A stretch of DNA of 64,000 nucleotides from Thalassobellus sediminis (lineage in GTDB: Bacteria; Bacteroidota; Bacteroidia; Flavobacteriales; Flavobacteriaceae), in assembly GCF_044386045.1 (NCBI RefSeq), contig NZ_JBISCD010000039.1, positions 248,001 to 312,000 on the forward strand, read 5' to 3'. A model generated the notes under the pieces. That model saw only the letters and a list, made by a program, of their open reading frames with translations, ran no database searches and was not told where the DNA came from. The position numbers were made by a program, and so were the translations under genes. Positions 61,431 through 64,000 of the stretch are shown in pieces; within the stretch, counting starts at the first letter, position 1; the number at the start of each line of letters is the position of its first letter.

Positions 61431-62984
61431 TTATTCTTCTGGTGGATAGCCAAAAATTTGTTCGAATACTTCATCAAAATTGGAACGCAAGTAAGCGTTT
61501 AATTTCTTTCTATAATCACCTCTTAACCATTCAACAAAGTTATAAGTACTTTTACTTATGCATTTAGTATAGCGTTGTATTCTAAAGTCTATATCATCTC
61601 CTAGTTTTTTTGCTAAAGCCAAAGCATCATAAACATCTTCACTGTTTTCTATACATATTTTAGCATGTTGTGCGATAGAACGTTCTAAAACAACTTTAGA
61701 TGATTCTCCATTTCTTATAGAATCAACATAGGTTTTTTGAATATCGAAATAGACATCTTTAGAATTTGAAAACTCAGCACGCAATGCATCTGGCATTTCA
61801 TATCTAAAATTGCTTTCTAAATCTTCATCACTTAAAATAGCATCTAAGTAATAATTTGGTGACCTAAATATACGTTGCCAATCTAAATCGTCTCCCCAAG
61901 GACCAAAACGGTGGAAGTTATTTCCTAAATCAAGTACACTAAATGTTTTCTTGTTTTCTAAAACACGAGAACCTCGACCAATCATTTGATAATAAAGGGT
62001 TAACGACTTCGTTGCTCTATTTAAAATAATACAATCTACAGTTGGCTCATCGAAACCTGTTGTTAAAATACTTACCGATGTTAATATAGCATTTGGAGTT
62101 TTTTTAAACCATTTAAGTATAAGTGCTCGCTCTTTTTTACTGTTTGTATTATCTAAATGAGCAATTGGATACCCTGCTCTTCTAAAAGTATCATACACAT
62201 GCAACGAAGTATTAATACCATTATTAAATATTAATGTTTTCTTACCTTTTGCACGTTCTTCATAGGCTTGTAATAGCTTAGAAAGCATATCATTAGCAGT
62301 ATACAGATCTTCAGATGATTTTACCGTATAATCACCATTTGCACCAACAACTAAAGAGGTTAAACCAACATTGTAAGAGAACATTTCAGCACGTGCTAAA
62401 AAGCCGTTTTCAATTAAAGATTCTATACTTTCACCTACAATTAATTCATCATAATTGTCAGTCATAGGCAGCTCCATACTAGAACTTAGTGGTGTTGCTG
62501 TAACACCAAGTATAAACGATTGACTAAAGAACTTAAATAGTTTAGTAAATGAGTTATAGTGAGCTTCATCAATAATAACTAAACCAATATCAGAAATATC
62601 AAGTTTATCATCATTTAATCTATTATTTAAGGTTTCAACCATAGCAACAAAACAGCTATAATCTGCTTGATCACTTAAATCTGCCTTGCTATCAACAACT
62701 TTATTATGTACTCCAAATTCTGTAAGAACTCTAGATGTTTGTTTACATAACTCAATACGGTGTGTCATTACTAACACCTTCTTTTTATGATGCTTAAGAT
62801 ACTGTCTTACAATTTCAGAAAATATAACTGTTTTCCCTCCTCCTGTAGGTAATTGATATAGTAAATGATAATCATCTGGAGATTCTTCAAATGCAGTGAA
62901 AATCTTATCAATAGCACCTTTTTGGTAACTATATAAATTTTTGCCTTCTTTTCTTTCTTCTAATTCGATTTGTGAAATGGACAT
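61431..62984 (-). CDS. DEAD/DEAH-box SF2 helicase
   Basis: 517 residues. Motif I QLPTGGGKT (44-52), motif II IIDEAH, motif III GVTATPL, and the C-terminal helicase half with GFDEPTVDC and QMIGRGSRVL (VI). This is the UvrB/DEAH restriction-like class, often DNA or RNA repair related; no partner nuclease is adjacent, so a role in defence is not supported here. Confidence 0.85.
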   Translation of the reverse strand: MSISQIELEERKEGKNLYSYQKGAIDKIFTAFEESPDDYHLLYQLPTGGGKTVIFSEIVRQYLKHHKKKVLVMTHRIELCKQTSRVLTEFGVHNKVVDSKADLSDQADYSCFVAMVETLNNRLNDDKLDISDIGLVIIDEAHYNSFTKLFKFFSQSFILGVTATPLSSSMELPMTDNYDELIVGESIESLIENGFLARAEMFSYNVGLTSLVVGANGDYTVKSSEDLYTANDMLSKLLQAYEERAKGKKTLIFNNGINTSLHVYDTFRRAGYPIAHLDNTNSKKERALILKWFKKTPNAILTSVSILTTGFDEPTVDCIILNRATKSLTLYYQMIGRGSRVLENKKTFSVLDLGNNFHRFGPWGDDLDWQRIFRSPNYYLDAILSDEDLESNFRYEMPDALRAEFSNSKDVYFDIQKTYVDSIRNGESSKVVLERSIAQHAKICIENSEDVYDALALAKKLGDDIDFRIQRYTKCISKSTYNFVEWLRGDYRKKLNAYLRSNFDEVFEQIFGYPPEE

Positions 62985-63123
62985 GTATCTTAACTTTTAG
63001 TAGCGTGCAAAAATAACATCTTTAAAGGGTTTTTAACGACTATTTTCTATTAAAATTTTTAAATGATTTAAACTAAAGTTAAATTCGTTAGTCATAAATA
63101 TGATCTATTTTAATTAAGAGCTT

Positions 63124-64000
63124 ATGTTTCGTTTTATATATTCTACTATTATTTTCCTAAGTATTTTGTCATGTACTAAAAACAATGAGCTAGAAATTGA
63201 TGATAGTAAATTAACAGAATCTAAAGCCCCCAACATATTATTAGTAATTGCAGATGATATGGGTTTAGATGCAACTCCTGGTTACAACATTGGCAGTATA
63301 AAGCCCAATATGCCTAATTTACAAAGCATGATAAATACAGGAATAACCTTTAATAATGTTTGGTCGAATCCAACCTGTACACCTACTCGAGCTACTATTT
63401 TAACGGGCAAATATGGTTTTAGAACAAATATCACAGCTGTTGGAGATATTTTATCTACATCAGAAGTGTCTTTACAAAACTATTTAGACACCAACACCAA
63501 TAACGCTTACAGTCATGCTGTTATAGGGAAATGGCATTTGTCAAATAATGTAACACATCCTATAGATATGGGAATAGATTATTATGCAGGCTTATTAGGA
63601 GGCGGTGTACAATCATACTATAACTGGAATTTAACAGAAAACGGGCAAACAATAACATCTACAGAATACAGCACAACAAAATTCACAGATTTAGCTATTA
63701 ATTGGGTGAATAATCAAACACAACCTTGGTTTTTATGGTTAGCTTATAATGCGCCGCATACGCCGTTTCATTTGCCACCAAATAATTTGCACGATCAAGG
63801 AAGTTTACCTACAGACCAAACAAGTATAGATAACAATCCACTACCATATTATATAGCGGCAATTGAGGCAATGGATACTGAGCTTGGCAGATTAATAGCA
63901 TCTATGAGTACTACAGAAAGAGATAATACCATTATTATTTTCATTGGTGATAATGGCACTCCAAATCAGGTAGCGCAAGGATATAATAGACGAAGAGTTA
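63124..64000 (+). CDS. Sulfatase lipoprotein (partial, 3' end outside window)
   Basis: ATG at 63124; 292 codons are visible with no stop. Lipobox ILSC (Cys about 17). Sulfatase hallmarks: VIADDMG with the metal-binding Asp pair, the modifiable active-site cysteine in CTPTR (Cys85, followed by TILTGKY), GKWHLS, and IGDNG near the window end. The cysteine needs conversion to formylglycine by an anaerobic or FGE-type maturase, not seen here. Probably acts on sulfated algal polysaccharides. Confidence 0.9.
   Translation, partial: MFRFIYSTIIFLSILSCTKNNELEIDDSKLTESKAPNILLVIADDMGLDATPGYNIGSIKPNMPNLQSMINTGITFNNVWSNPTCTPTRATILTGKYGFRTNITAVGDILSTSEVSLQNYLDTNTNNAYSHAVIGKWHLSNNVTHPIDMGIDYYAGLLGGGVQSYYNWNLTENGQTITSTEYSTTKFTDLAINWVNNQTQPWFLWLAYNAPHTPFHLPPNNLHDQGSLPTDQTSIDNNPLPYYIAAIEAMDTELGRLIASMSTTERDNTIIIFIGDNGTPNQVAQGYNRRRV

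Noticed and set aside
61431..62984. SF2 helicase as part of a restriction or defence system
   Set aside because: No methylase, nuclease or specificity gene lies adjacent; neighbours are a cold-shock protein and a sulfatase.

Overview
The window is about 64 kb of low-GC chromosome from a marine-type member of the Flavobacteriaceae (Bacteroidota). This rests on the AT-rich sequence, a protein ending in a type IX secretion (T9SS) sorting domain, Bacteroidota-type promoter boxes (TTTG / TAnnTTTG), many lipoproteins with an L-x-x-C lipobox, and short intergenic palindromes of a kind I associate with this family. No rRNA, tRNA, CRISPR array or insertion-sequence transposase was recognised.

Layout. 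1-2392: end of a VWA-type membrane protein, an SDR oxidoreductase and a prohibitin-like protein. 2502-10909: a complete histidine operon, hisG-D-C-[GIY-YIG ORF]-B-H-A-F-IE, followed with no spacing by a TruA-family gene. It is preceded by a leader peptide with four His codons and a terminator/antiterminator pair, so control by His-dependent attenuation is likely. 10977-15440: a DUF2461 protein, a small hypothetical protein and a 1027-residue T9SS cargo protein. 15769-20606: leuC-leuD-(leuA/cimA-family)-leuB. The synthase looks more like (R)-citramalate synthase than LeuA, so the cluster may feed isoleucine as well as leucine synthesis. 20738-22993: membrane proteins (MscS-like, DUF3817, VTT/DedA-like).

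22994-28838 is an accessory island. It holds a small hypothetical gene, a two-gene module of a ParB-like/AAA ATPase fusion plus a TOPRIM-like protein (the best candidate for an unusual defence system), a ParD/ParE toxin-antitoxin pair, a decayed second parE fragment, and several folded intergenic elements sharing a TTACATAA...ATTATA end motif. 28839-33634: an internally duplicated lipoprotein, a subtilisin-like protease, and a lipoprotein bracketed by two degraded histidine-kinase tails.

33740-49278 is mostly housekeeping and envelope genes: a ThiE/TenI-like protein, an SLC12-type transporter, EamA transporters, two DEAD-box helicases, a cold-shock protein, an AraC-controlled cluster of small oxidoreductase-like genes, and secreted or lipoprotein genes. 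49338-52598: a permease/thioredoxin pair divergent from amt-glnB, with a perfect 52-bp palindrome between them. 52609-64000: an MFS transporter, a family 9 glycosyltransferase, an ECF sigma factor operon with envelope-associated DUF4097/GIN-type proteins, two EamA transporters, a cold-shock-domain protein, an SF2 helicase and the first 292 codons of a sulfatase lipoprotein cut by the window edge.

Most promising leads: the his leader with its co-transcribed TruA paralogue; the palindrome-bracketed GIY-YIG gene inside the his operon; the ParB-ATPase/TOPRIM pair; and the folded repeat family around it.
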